Source: Methylomusa anaerophila
GTDB taxonomy: Bacteria > Bacillota > Negativicutes > Sporomusales > Sporomusaceae
Direction: 5' to 3'
DNA length: 64,000 nt
Assembly (NCBI RefSeq): GCF_003966895.1
Contig: NZ_AP018449.1
Location: 2,497,501-2,561,500, forward strand
A program made the position numbers and the translations under genes. This document shows, piece by piece, positions 35,582 to 44,090 of this stretch (position 1 is its first letter; each line of letters begins with the position of its first letter). The notes below the pieces were generated by a model, which was not told the DNA's origin, made no database searches, and saw nothing but the letters and a program-made list of their open reading frames with translations.

Positions 35582-38361
35582 TTTTGCTGAAGCTTCGGAT
35601 TATATAACTTAAGTTTATTTTGCACTTTAATGAGAATATTCAGCCCTAATCCGATTAATTCATAATTATTAGAAAAAATACATTTTTCATCATATAAAAG
35701 ATTTCTTAAATATATGACGGCTTTTTCGCTGCCGATCACTCCCAGCGCTTCAGCGACAGCCCTGCGAATGTAAAAATCCAGGCTCTGGTCTTTTAGGGCC
35801 TCCAGCAAAGGCTCCACGGCTTTTTCGCTGCCGATCGCTCCCAGCGCTTTAGCGACAGAAACACGAATGGAAGAATCCAGGCTTTGGTCTTTTAGGGCCT
35901 CCAGCAAAGGCTCCACGGCTTTTTCGCTGCCGATCGCTCCCAGCGTTTTAGCGACAGAAGCACGAGTGTAAGAATGCAGGCTCTGGTCTTTTAGGGCATC
36001 AATCAAAGGTTCCACGGCCTTTTCGCTGCCGATCGCTCCCAGCGTTTTAGCGATAGAAGCACGAATGTCAGGATGCAGGCTCTGGTCTTTTAGGGCAACA
36101 ATCAAAGGCTCCACGGCTTTTTCGCTGCCGATCGCTCCCAGCGTTTTAGCGACAGAAGCACGAGTGTAAGAATGCAGGCTCTGGTCTTTTAGGGCATCAA
36201 TCAAAGGTTCCACGGCCTTTTCGCTGCCGATCGCTCCCAGCGTTTTAGCGATAGAAGCACGAATGTCAGGATGCAGGCTCTGGTCTTTTAGGGCAACAAT
36301 CAAAGGCTCCACGGCTTTTTCGCTGCCGATTGCTCCCAGCGTTTTAGCGGCAGAAGCACGAATGGAAGAATGCAGGCTCTGGTCTTTTAGGGCAACAATC
36401 AAAGGCGCTACGGCTTTTTCGCTGCCGATCGCTCCCAGCGCTTCAGCGACAGAAGCACGAATGTAAAAATGCAGGCTCTGGTCTTTTAGGGCAACAATCA
36501 AAGGCTCTACGGCTTCGCTGCCGATCACTCCCAGCGCTTCAGCGACAGCCCAACGAATGTAAAAATCCAGGAGTTCGTCTTTTAGTGCCTCCAGCAAAGG
36601 CTTCACGGCCTTTTCGCTGCCGATCGCTCCCAGCGCTTCAGCGACAGAAACACGAATGGAAGAATGCAGGCTCTGGTCTTTTAGGGCAGCCAACAAAGGC
36701 TCCACGGCTTTTTCGCTGCCGATCGCTCCCAGCGTTTTAGCGACAGAAGCACGAGTGTCAGAATGCAGGCTTTTGTCTTTTAGGGCAGCCAACAAAGGCT
36801 CCACGGCTTTTTCGCTGCCGGTCGCTCCCAGCGTTTCAGCGATAGAAGCACGAGTGTCAGAATCCAGGTGTTGGTCTTTTAAGGCAGCCAGCAAAGGCTC
36901 CACGGCCTTTTCGCTGCCGATCGCTCCCAGCGTTTTAGCGGCAGAAGCACGAATAGAAGAATGCAGGCTCTGGTCTTTTAGGGCAACAATCAAAGGCTCC
37001 ACGGCTTTTTCACTGCCGATCGCTCCCAGTGCTTCAGCGACAGAAGCACGAATGCAAGAATGCAGGCTCTGGTCTTTTAGGGCAACCAGCAAAGGCTCTA
37101 CGGCTTTTTCGCTGCCGATCGCTCCCAGCGTTTCAGCGACAGAAGCACGAGTGTCAGAATGCAGGCTCTGGTCTTTTAGGGCAACCAGCAAAGGTTCCAC
37201 GGCCTTTTTCCCGCTGATGTCTCCCAGCGCATAAACGACAGCCTTACGAATGTAAGAATGCAGGCTCTGGTCTTTTAAGGCAGCCAGCAAAGGCTCCACG
37301 GTTTTTTCGCTGCCAATCGCTCCCAGCGCTTTAGCGACAGAAGCACGAGTTTCAGAATTTAGGAGTTGGTCTTTTAGGGCAACAATCAAAGGCGCCACGG
37401 CTTTTTCGCTGCCGATCGCTCCCAGCGTTTTAGCGGCAGAAGCACGAATAGAAGAATGCAGGCTCTGGTCTTTTAGAGCAACCAGCAAAGGTTCCACAGC
37501 TTTTTCGCTGCCGATCGCTCCCAGCGCTTCAGCGACAGAAGCACGAATGTAAGAATGCAGGCTCTGGTCTTTTAGGGCAACCAGCAAAGGTTCCACGGTT
37601 TTTTCGCTGCCGATCGCTCCCAGGGCTTCAGCGACAGCCCTACGATCGTATGGAGGAATCAGACTCTGGTCTTTTAGGGCAGCCAGCAAAGGCTCCACGG
37701 CTTTTTCGCTGCCGATCTTTTTCAGTGCCTTAGCGACAGCCCTACGAATGGCAGAATGCAGGCTCTGGTCTTTTAGGGCATCAATCAAAGGTTTCACGGC
37801 CTTTTCGCTGCCGGTGTCCCCCAGCACATAAACGACAGCCCTACGAATATAAGAATCCAGGTTCTGGTCTTTTAGGGCAACAATCAAAGGCCCAACGGCT
37901 TTTTCGCTGCCGATCTTTTTCAGGGCATCAACTATATATTCATGGACTACTCTACTATGATCGCTATAGTAGATCGTTTCAAGTAAGGAAATTGCCTGTT
38001 CGCTTTCTGTTTCTCCTAAAAGACATATTTTAACAATCAGCGGTAGTTCTTGGTTCATGATAAGTTGTAATGCATCTTTCCGGAACCTTTTATTAACAGC
38101 TCCCGCCAATCTGGCGCCAAGAAATATATCAACTTCTAATGCGGCTTCAACGATATCCAGCGTTAATTGTTTTCTTTCCAATAAGTTCAGTAGGATTACA
38201 AACGGTTCTGTCCATTTGGTGTAATTTAAATATGCTGCTTTTAATTCTTCGGTCTTTATATCATTTTGTTTCAAAAAATTTCTATACAGGTATTCAGCGC
38301 TATAATACTCTTGAAACAATTGATGGGGAAATTCCAATTCATCAGTGGAAGTAGTTTGCAA
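35566..38361 (-). CDS. HEAT-repeat protein, C-terminal part of a broken NACHT-HEAT gene
   Basis: A 931-residue frame. It starts with the end of a NACHT-type helical region (ELEFPHQLFQEYYSAEYLYR) and then carries about 22 nearly identical 33-residue HEAT repeats of the form GSEKAVEPLLVALKDQSLHS plus IRASVAEALGAI. The TTG at 38361 is only a nominal start; this frame continues upstream as VKYYLLQTTST in the -1 frame of the NACHT ORF. In intact relatives the repeats would sense a ligand and control the NTPase. The gene is AT-richer than its surroundings, and its last codons lie in a relic of another gene. Confidence 0.8.
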   Translation of the reverse strand: MQTTSTDELEFPHQLFQEYYSAEYLYRNFLKQNDIKTEELKAAYLNYTKWTEPFVILLNLLERKQLTLDIVEAALEVDIFLGARLAGAVNKRFRKDALQLIMNQELPLIVKICLLGETESEQAISLLETIYYSDHSRVVHEYIVDALKKIGSEKAVGPLIVALKDQNLDSYIRRAVVYVLGDTGSEKAVKPLIDALKDQSLHSAIRRAVAKALKKIGSEKAVEPLLAALKDQSLIPPYDRRAVAEALGAIGSEKTVEPLLVALKDQSLHSYIRASVAEALGAIGSEKAVEPLLVALKDQSLHSSIRASAAKTLGAIGSEKAVAPLIVALKDQLLNSETRASVAKALGAIGSEKTVEPLLAALKDQSLHSYIRKAVVYALGDISGKKAVEPLLVALKDQSLHSDTRASVAETLGAIGSEKAVEPLLVALKDQSLHSCIRASVAEALGAIGSEKAVEPLIVALKDQSLHSSIRASAAKTLGAIGSEKAVEPLLAALKDQHLDSDTRASIAETLGATGSEKAVEPLLAALKDKSLHSDTRASVAKTLGAIGSEKAVEPLLAALKDQSLHSSIRVSVAEALGAIGSEKAVKPLLEALKDELLDFYIRWAVAEALGVIGSEAVEPLIVALKDQSLHFYIRASVAEALGAIGSEKAVAPLIVALKDQSLHSSIRASAAKTLGAIGSEKAVEPLIVALKDQSLHPDIRASIAKTLGAIGSEKAVEPLIDALKDQSLHSYTRASVAKTLGAIGSEKAVEPLIVALKDQSLHPDIRASIAKTLGAIGSEKAVEPLIDALKDQSLHSYTRASVAKTLGAIGSEKAVEPLLEALKDQSLDSSIRVSVAKALGAIGSEKAVEPLLEALKDQSLDFYIRRAVAEALGVIGSEKAVIYLRNLLYDEKCIFSNNYELIGLGLNILIKVQNKLKLYNPKLQQKGKTH
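35911..36306 (-). repeat. Exact 198-bp tandem duplication in the HEAT array
   Basis: Bases 35911-36108 and 36109-36306 appear identical and each encodes two HEAT repeats. The surrounding 99-bp units (phase near 35811, 35910, 36009 and onward) are diverged copies, so this pair is the newest expansion. Confidence 0.9.
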
Positions 38362-39701
38362 TAGATAATATTTAACGAGCTTTCAATATTTCTTCGTGCA
38401 ACCTTTATTGGAATTTGTCCTTCTGTCGCAATTTTTTCTTCAACTAAATACTTCTCCCATATTATTTCCACCTCGTCCGGTGGTATGGTAAGGCGAATAT
38501 CCTTGCTGCTGTCTCCCGTAGTCATCATATGAAAGGATAGTTCTTGCAATAAATCACCTGGAGACGGGAAAATATTCCAGTATATAAAATCTTTATGTCC
38601 TGTTTCGTAGGTTTCTATGAACCTGCGAAATAACTGGCCGGTGTTTTCCGGCAGCTTGTTTTGGTTATCATACACAACGGCGCAAACCATTTCCAGGAAT
38701 AGCGGCGTTTGGCACAGCTCTTTAAACTTTTTATAAATATAAGCAATAATTATTTGACTATTCTTGGGAAAATAATGGGTTACATATTTTTCGATTTGTT
38801 CAGGTGTGAGCAATTGTATTTCAAATTTATTAACAATACCGAGTCTATATTCGAAAGAGCTGATCATTCTGGTAGTAAATACCATTGGACATTTGTTATA
38901 AGTGTCTTTAAAGTTTTTTAGGCTATTTCTTGCATACTCACTCGGCAATTCATTAATTCCGTCGAAAAGTATTAAAAATTCCCCTTTTTTCAAACAGGAA
39001 ACAATATTATTGTCCGGCAACGGATTTCCGTTGCTTATAAGCCATTTTTTAATTAAAAGCACCAAATCTTGTTCATTTTTATCTTGTCTGAATTCCGGTT
39101 GTTTCGCCGGCATATGCCTTAACTCAATATAAATTGGTATAATTGGAGAAGCTTTCTCCTTATGCTTAGCAGCTTCTTCATAAAGAAGCTGTTTTAATGC
39201 CGTCGATTTGCCTGAACCCGGTTTGCCGACCAGCAGTACATGTTGGTCGGCATATTTTCTTATTCCTTCAACAGCTTCGATAATCTTCTTCTCTTTATTA
39301 CTCGGCTGGTCATTCATTTCTTTTATATCAATTTTAAAATTAAATGGAGATTCATCTTCAGCAGATGGGCTTTGATTTTCTACATTCGTTCTGATATAAA
39401 ACGATTTCTTTTTTTGATGTCTTTCACAAATTTCAGTTAAATATGAATTTTTGAAAGAAGGATCAAAATCGCCGGATGGGCTGTTTTTTCCTTCTTCTTT
39501 ATATGCAATATGAATTTTTTTATCGCTTTCAATATTATTATTGTTTTTATTATCTTCATCTCCGCGATTGTCTTCGCGCAATGCGCATGAGTTTTGGAAT
39601 GCTTTTACAAGCGCGGCTTTTATAATATCCTCAATTTTTTCGTCTCTTGTTTTTTCAATACCTATATTTTTACATAAATCCCTAATTTCAGAATCCATCA
39701 C
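38271..39701 (-). CDS. NACHT NTPase, N-terminal part of a broken NACHT-HEAT gene
   Basis: A 476-residue frame with Walker A VLLVGKPGSGKSTALKQLLY (P-loop residues 159-167), Walker B LILFDGINELP, and sensor segment CPMVFTTRM. QIEKYVTHYFP and TPLFLEMVCAVVYD follow, as in NACHT STAND proteins. The last residues (after RRNIESSLN) leave the family pattern, and the correct continuation is found in the -1 frame in the 35566-38361 ORF. GTG 39701 is the first usable start, but the same frame stays open upstream to a TGA at 39906-39908. NACHT proteins of this layout include antiphage defence proteins; this copy looks inactivated unless recoding occurs. Confidence 0.82.
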   Translation of the reverse strand: MMDSEIRDLCKNIGIEKTRDEKIEDIIKAALVKAFQNSCALREDNRGDEDNKNNNNIESDKKIHIAYKEEGKNSPSGDFDPSFKNSYLTEICERHQKKKSFYIRTNVENQSPSAEDESPFNFKIDIKEMNDQPSNKEKKIIEAVEGIRKYADQHVLLVGKPGSGKSTALKQLLYEEAAKHKEKASPIIPIYIELRHMPAKQPEFRQDKNEQDLVLLIKKWLISNGNPLPDNNIVSCLKKGEFLILFDGINELPSEYARNSLKNFKDTYNKCPMVFTTRMISSFEYRLGIVNKFEIQLLTPEQIEKYVTHYFPKNSQIIIAYIYKKFKELCQTPLFLEMVCAVVYDNQNKLPENTGQLFRRFIETYETGHKDFIYWNIFPSPGDLLQELSFHMMTTGDSSKDIRLTIPPDEVEIIWEKYLVEEKIATEGQIPIKVARRNIESSLNIIYCKLLPLMNWNFPINCFKSIIALNTCIEIF

Positions 39702-39905
39702 TTCTTTTTTATTAGGTTTTTCTTCCTTAAGCTTTTTTTCTACTCCCCGCCAAATAGCCGCAATAACTGGTGAAAATTCGTTTTCCGGTATTTTTTCGTT
39801 ACTTTTCAGTTGTCGGCGTACAGATTCATAACTCTGCCCGAAATAATACCTGGAACTTCTGGGAATTTCACAAATATCAAGAATAAGGCTTCGAATAAAT
39901 TCATT
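39702..39905 (-). other. Upstream open extension of the NACHT gene, cut off by TGA
   Basis: Sixty-eight codons in frame with the NACHT ORF, reading LILDICEIPRSSRYYFGQSY and WRGVEKKLKEEKP-like sequence with coding character but no good start codon. Beyond the TGA (39906-39908) the frame continues upstream as LQNYT with a TTG at 39921-39923 and GAGGTGG five bases before it. I infer an ancestral start there and a nonsense change. Confidence 0.55.
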
Positions 39906-39948
39906 TCAGGTATAATTCTGCAAAATGTCCACCTCAATATATGTCAAT

Positions 39949-39983
39949 TTGTCAACACTGTCTACTTAAAAATCTAATAGACA
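39949..39983 (+). promoter_or_regulatory. Candidate promoter with dyad, between divergent genes
   Basis: TTGTCA (39949-39954) and TCTAAT (39973-39978) are 18 bases apart. TGTCTA (39959-39964) and TAGACA (39978-39983) form a dyad overlapping them, a possible operator. It faces the small membrane protein gene and abuts the start of the NACHT gene on the other strand. Confidence 0.35.
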
Positions 39984-40048
39984 CTTTTTCATATAGAATA
40001 AAAACATAAGGTGCGCACCTGAATTAAAAAATTGGAGGAATACACGTT

Positions 40049-40252
40049 ATGAAAAAGTGGAAAACTTCAATTCCAGTATGGCTGGCAGGTATGGCAGCTT
40101 TGGTGTTGTACCTATTGACCATTGTAGATCACTATGCTCCCAGCCCATACGATCCTTTTCTGAAAAATATCGTATGGGGAATTCGCGATTTAGCTGCGTC
40201 CTTCTTTATATTCACTGCGTACGAAATTTGGAAAGATAAAAATGAGAAATGA
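40049..40252 (+). CDS. Small membrane protein with two predicted helices
   Basis: A 67-residue protein. Hydrophobic segments VWLAGMAALVLYLLTIV and IRDLAASFFIFTAYEIW flank a short polar loop with DHYAPSPYDPF. The ends are basic or charged (MKKWKTS and KDKNEK). ATG 40049 has GGAGG eleven bases upstream. It is the only gene read divergently from the NACHT/HEAT ORFs, lies inside the same island and has its own terminator. The function is unknown; a membrane effector for the neighbouring STAND protein is a speculation. Confidence 0.7.
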   Translation: MKKWKTSIPVWLAGMAALVLYLLTIVDHYAPSPYDPFLKNIVWGIRDLAASFFIFTAYEIWKDKNEK

Positions 40253-40270
40253 GATATAATAACCATTTTA

Positions 40271-40307
40271 ACAAATGACCGCTAATAAACATTAGCGGCC
40301 ATTTGTT
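40271..40307 (+). terminator. Intrinsic terminator of the small membrane protein gene
   Basis: ACAAATGACCGCTAAT and ATTAGCGGCCATTTGT pair with one mismatch around an AAAC loop, followed by TTTCT. Confidence 0.8.
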
Positions 40308-40385
40308 TCTCCCAAAGCAACTCTTGATGTCTGCTAATGATTCAATTAAAATAAGATTAACATGTCCGCTAATACAGGTCAAGAT

Positions 40386-40421
40386 ACGCTTGGTCCCGCG
40401 TTTAATTCGTTCTTTTCGGAA
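40386..40421 (+). repeat. Relic of the RTX gene 3' end
   Basis: These 36 bases match 35431-35466, the last codons, stop and following bases of the RTX gene, at about 31 positions (CCCGCGTTTAATT exact). With the epimerase relic at 35544 it borders the NACHT/HEAT island. Confidence 0.85.
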
Positions 40422-40450
40422 GGATATTAAAGGATATTAAAGGATATTAT
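40421..40450 (+). repeat. 10-bp tandem repeat, three copies
   Basis: AGGATATTAA occurs at 40421 and 40431, with AGGATATTAT at 40441. It lies upstream of the secretion operon and directly next to the RTX relic. The last unit contains a TATTAT -10-like hexamer. Confidence 0.9.
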
Positions 40451-40484
40451 CTATTTGTGTCGAAATAAAATATCCTGTATCAGA

Positions 40485-40529
40485 GCCGCCGGGGTCTTTT
40501 ATTCCATTCCCGTTAACGGGACCGGCGGC
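40485..40529 (+). promoter_or_regulatory. Nested hairpin in the leader of the secretion operon
   Basis: GCCGCCGG (40485-40492) pairs with CCGGCGGC (40522-40529). Inside lies the perfect 12-bp palindrome CCCGTTAACGGG (40509-40520). It ends 36 bases before the first start codon. It may act as an attenuator, a protein site or an RNA-stabilising structure. The rest of the gap 40253-40565 holds the terminator, relic and repeat listed above. Confidence 0.5.
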
Positions 40530-40565
40530 GTCAACTATCAACTATCTAGGGACAAGGGGTATAGA

Positions 40566-42716
40566 ATGACAATAAGGAAAAATAATGGATCAGGGAAAGC
40601 TGACGGTGAGGCAGGCTTTGACAGCGGTCTGGAATGTCTGTTGATGATCGCCGGCGTTTTTCATATTCCCGTCCAGCGGGACAGCCTCCGGGAGCCGGCA
40701 AAACTCAGCGGCGGCGGCATGACCAATGCTGCCATAATAAAAGCCGCCCGGTCGCTGCGCTTAAAGGCGGCGGTGGAAAAGCCAAAGCCCCAGGAGTCTT
40801 CGCCGCTGCCGTCGCCGAGCATCGCGCGGCTGAAGGACGGGTCTTATGTCTTGCTGGGCCGGAATGACCGGGGCAGGGTATTTTTGTTTTTGCCCCAGGG
40901 GCAGAATGTAGTTGTCGCTTATGAGGAGTTTGTCCAAAAGTGGAGCGGGGAGCTGATCGTATTCACCCCGATGTTTTCCTGGAGCAATTTCAGCCGCAAG
41001 TATAACCTGCAATGGTTCACCTCGGTAATCATGCATTACAAAAAGTATTTTGCCGAGGTGATCGCCGCCAGCTTTTTTTTGCAGCTTTTTGGACTGCTCA
41101 CACCCCTGTTTACACAAGTGGTGGTTGATAAGGTGCTGGGCAACCGGGCCGTGGCCACTTTGGATATTTTAGCCGGCGCCTTGGTATTTTTATATCTGTT
41201 TCAGTCGGCTATCGGCGTATTGCGCACTTATTTACTGACTCATACCACCAATAAACTGGATGTTATATTAGGCGTCCGCCTGTTTCGCCAGTTGGTGGCC
41301 TTGCCGTTGCCTTATTTCGAGAACCGCCGCGTAGGGGATACGATGATGCGGATCGGCGCCTTGGCCAGCGTGCGGGATTTCCTGACGGGACAATCCATCA
41401 CCTATTTGCTGGATGCTTTTTTTGCGGTAATTTTTATTTTGGTAATGCTGTACTACAGTGTGCCGCTGACGTTATTGGCGCTTTTGACTTTGCCGGTGTT
41501 TTTGGCCATGAATTACTATGCCACGCCGGTATACAAACAAAGACTGGAAGCCACCTGGGAAACCGGGGCGGAAAATAACGCCTTTTTGGTGGAGGCGGTG
41601 ACCGGCATGCATACCATCAAATCTTTGGCGCTGGAGCCGCAGTTCAACCACCGCTGGGAACAGCTGCTGGCCCGGTACGTCCGGACGACTTTTGACCAGG
41701 CGACATTCGGCATCGGCATCAGCAATGCCAGCACTTTGATCCAAATGCTGTCCGGGTTCAGCATACTATGGTTCGGCGGTCATCTGGTGATGGAAGGCCG
41801 GATGACTCTGGGCCAGCTGATTGCCTTTCAGATGCTGGCCGGCCAGGCGACTGCGCCCATCATGCACCTGGTGGCCATGTGGCAGTCGCTGCAGCAGGCC
41901 GGGCTGTCCATGGAACGGCTGGGGGATATTTTGAACAACCGGCCGGAGCCGGTGCTCGCCCCGGTTAACAGCCAGCTGCCGCCGGTCAAAGGGGAAATCG
42001 TGCTGGAAAATGTTAATTTTCGCTACCGGATGGATTTTGAGCTGGTGTTGAAGGATATCCAGCTCCGCATACCGGCGGGCAGCCGGGTGGGAATCGTGGG
42101 CCGGTCGGGTTCCGGCAAAAGCACCCTGACCAAGCTGGTTCAGCGCTTGTATGCGCCGGAGACCGGCCGGATTACCGTTGACGGGGTGAACATCACAGAG
42201 GTGGAACCGCCTTGGCTGCGGCGGCAAATCGGCGTAGTCATGCAGGAAAACTATTTATTCAACGGCAGTGTCCGGGATAACATCGCTGTCGCCCGGCCCG
42301 GCGCCAGCATGGAGGAAGTGATTCGGGCCGCCCGGACTGCCGGGGCTCACGACTTTATCCTGGAATTGCCGGAAGGTTATGATACCAAGGTGGGGGAACG
42401 GGGGGCCTCCCTGTCCGGCGGCCAATGCCAGCGGATCGCCATTGCCCGGGCTTTGCTGACCAACCCGAAAATTCTCATTTTTGATGAGGCGACCAGTGCC
42501 CTGGACTATGAGTCGGAACGGATCATTATGGAGAATCTGGAGCAGATTGCCGCCGGCCGCACGATGCTGATGATTGCCCACCGGCTGTCGACGGTCCGCC
42601 GCTGCGACAGCATCATCGTGATTGAAGAAGGCCGGATTGTTGAACAGGGCAGTCACGAGGAACTGATGGCGGCGCAGGGGCTGTATCAAAAATTGTATGC
42701 ACAACAAGAGAGGTAA
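40566..42716 (+). CDS. Type I secretion ABC transporter (HlyB-like), first copy
   Basis: A 716-residue inner-membrane exporter. Residues 1-150 are a C39-like domain in which the catalytic cysteine position reads DSGLECLL, so it should bind but not cut the substrate. Six membrane segments follow, then the ATPase: GIVGRSGSGKSTLTKLVQRL, LSGGQCQRIAIARALL and ILIFDEATSALDYESE. ATG 40566 follows AAGGGG; the open frame extends upstream but without coding character. It is directly followed by an HlyD-like adaptor and a second transporter. A TolC-type outer-membrane partner is not in the window. Confidence 0.92.
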   Translation: MTIRKNNGSGKADGEAGFDSGLECLLMIAGVFHIPVQRDSLREPAKLSGGGMTNAAIIKAARSLRLKAAVEKPKPQESSPLPSPSIARLKDGSYVLLGRNDRGRVFLFLPQGQNVVVAYEEFVQKWSGELIVFTPMFSWSNFSRKYNLQWFTSVIMHYKKYFAEVIAASFFLQLFGLLTPLFTQVVVDKVLGNRAVATLDILAGALVFLYLFQSAIGVLRTYLLTHTTNKLDVILGVRLFRQLVALPLPYFENRRVGDTMMRIGALASVRDFLTGQSITYLLDAFFAVIFILVMLYYSVPLTLLALLTLPVFLAMNYYATPVYKQRLEATWETGAENNAFLVEAVTGMHTIKSLALEPQFNHRWEQLLARYVRTTFDQATFGIGISNASTLIQMLSGFSILWFGGHLVMEGRMTLGQLIAFQMLAGQATAPIMHLVAMWQSLQQAGLSMERLGDILNNRPEPVLAPVNSQLPPVKGEIVLENVNFRYRMDFELVLKDIQLRIPAGSRVGIVGRSGSGKSTLTKLVQRLYAPETGRITVDGVNITEVEPPWLRRQIGVVMQENYLFNGSVRDNIAVARPGASMEEVIRAARTAGAHDFILELPEGYDTKVGERGASLSGGQCQRIAIARALLTNPKILIFDEATSALDYESERIIMENLEQIAAGRTMLMIAHRLSTVRRCDSIIVIEEGRIVEQGSHEELMAAQGLYQKLYAQQER

Positions 42717-42717
42717 T

Positions 42718-44085
42718 ATGATCAATAAGCTGTTAGACATGTTTCGAAAGCGCAAACCGGGTGAGTTAAGCGGCCAGGAAACGGAATTCTTGCCGGCGGT
42801 CCTGGAGGTGACGGAAACGCCGCCGTCGCCGGTAGGCCGCCTGGTGCTCTGGACGATTATTATTTTACTGGTGGTTGGTCTGGGATGGACGATTTTCGGC
42901 CATATTGACGAGGTGGCGGTGGCCAATGGGAAAATTATCCCGGTCGGCCAGGTCAAGGTGCTGCAGTCCGAGGATAAGGGAGTGGTGAAAGCCATCTACG
43001 TCAAGGAAGGCCAGGAAGTTAAGAAAGGCGAGCTTTTGATGGAGCTGGACCAGACCATGTCCGCCGCCGATGTGGCCCGGCTGAGAAAGCAGGTTGCTTA
43101 TTATACCGTGGAAATTGACCGGCTGCTGGCGGAGCGGACCGGACAGGCTTTTGCCCCCCAGCCTTCGCCGGATTTGGATCCCAAGGACTTGGAGGCCCAG
43201 TTGAGTCTATACCGGAGCAGACTGGCTGAATATGAAACGAAGAAGGCTAATGCCGAGGCGGGAGTCCGGCAGAATCTGGCAGCCCAGGACAGCGCTGCGG
43301 CCAACAGGGAAAAGTTTGCCAAACTGCTGGTTATAGCCCGGGAACGGGAGGAACGGATGGCCGGACTGGTGGAGGAAAATGCCGTAGCCTTGTTTCAATT
43401 CATGGATTATCAATCCAAGCGGATGGAACTGGAGCAAAATCTGGCGGCCCAGGAAGCGGAAATCGCCCGTACCGACGCGGCGCTGGCCGCCAGCCAGGAG
43501 GCTCTGTCCAATGTTACGGCGGCCTGGAACAAGGACATTGATACCAAGCTGACTGATGACCGGAAAGAACTGGCGGCCTATAGCGAAGAATTGAAAAAAG
43601 CCGACGAAAAGAACCGTTTGGCCAAAATTATATCGCCGGTGGACGGGCGGGTGAACCAGCTGCAAGTACATACACTGGGGGGCGTGGTTAAGGAAGTGCA
43701 GTCTTTAATGATGATTGTCCCCTATGATGTGACGCTGGAAGTGGAAGCCTGGGCGGCCAACAAGGATATCGGCTTTCTCCAGGTGGGGCAAAAAGCGGAA
43801 GTAAAGGTGGAAACCTTTAACTTCCAAAAATTTGGCACCATTGACGCGGAAGTGGCGGAGATCAGCCCGGATGCGGTGGAAGACAGCCAGGACAAGGACA
43901 AGACCATGAAGTACCGGGTGATGCTGAAGCTGGACAAGAACGACATGCTGGTCAATGACCGCAAAGTGCCTCTCAGCCCGGGTATGTCGGCTGTTGCGGA
44001 AATCAAAATTCGCCGGAAACGGATCATAGAATACTTCCTTGACCCGTTCCGCCAATATCAAAGCGAGGCGCTTAGGGAGAGGTAA
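42718..44085 (+). CDS. HlyD-family periplasmic adaptor
   Basis: A 455-residue membrane fusion protein. A short cytoplasmic tail is followed by one membrane segment (LVLWTIIILLVVGLGWTIFG), then the half-motif VKAIYVKEGQEVKKGELLME. A long central coiled coil (roughly residues 115-300) and the returning half-motif KIISPVDGRVNQLQVHTLGG follow, then a beta-barrel end. It would bridge the inner-membrane ATPase and an outer-membrane channel. ATG 42718 overlaps the ribosome site and stop region of the first transporter, so expression is coupled. Confidence 0.93.
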   Translation: MINKLLDMFRKRKPGELSGQETEFLPAVLEVTETPPSPVGRLVLWTIIILLVVGLGWTIFGHIDEVAVANGKIIPVGQVKVLQSEDKGVVKAIYVKEGQEVKKGELLMELDQTMSAADVARLRKQVAYYTVEIDRLLAERTGQAFAPQPSPDLDPKDLEAQLSLYRSRLAEYETKKANAEAGVRQNLAAQDSAAANREKFAKLLVIAREREERMAGLVEENAVALFQFMDYQSKRMELEQNLAAQEAEIARTDAALAASQEALSNVTAAWNKDIDTKLTDDRKELAAYSEELKKADEKNRLAKIISPVDGRVNQLQVHTLGGVVKEVQSLMMIVPYDVTLEVEAWAANKDIGFLQVGQKAEVKVETFNFQKFGTIDAEVAEISPDAVEDSQDKDKTMKYRVMLKLDKNDMLVNDRKVPLSPGMSAVAEIKIRRKRIIEYFLDPFRQYQSEALRER

Positions 44086-44090
44086 AACAG

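Noticed and set aside
36263-37234. Plus-strand ORFs rich in ECRLWSFRA-like repeats
   Set aside because: They are antisense shadows of the HEAT array, with no ribosome sites.
35811-37920. Regular 99-bp repeats taken as a possible CRISPR array or satellite
   Set aside because: The repeats are contiguous without unique spacers and encode in-frame 33-residue HEAT units on the minus strand.
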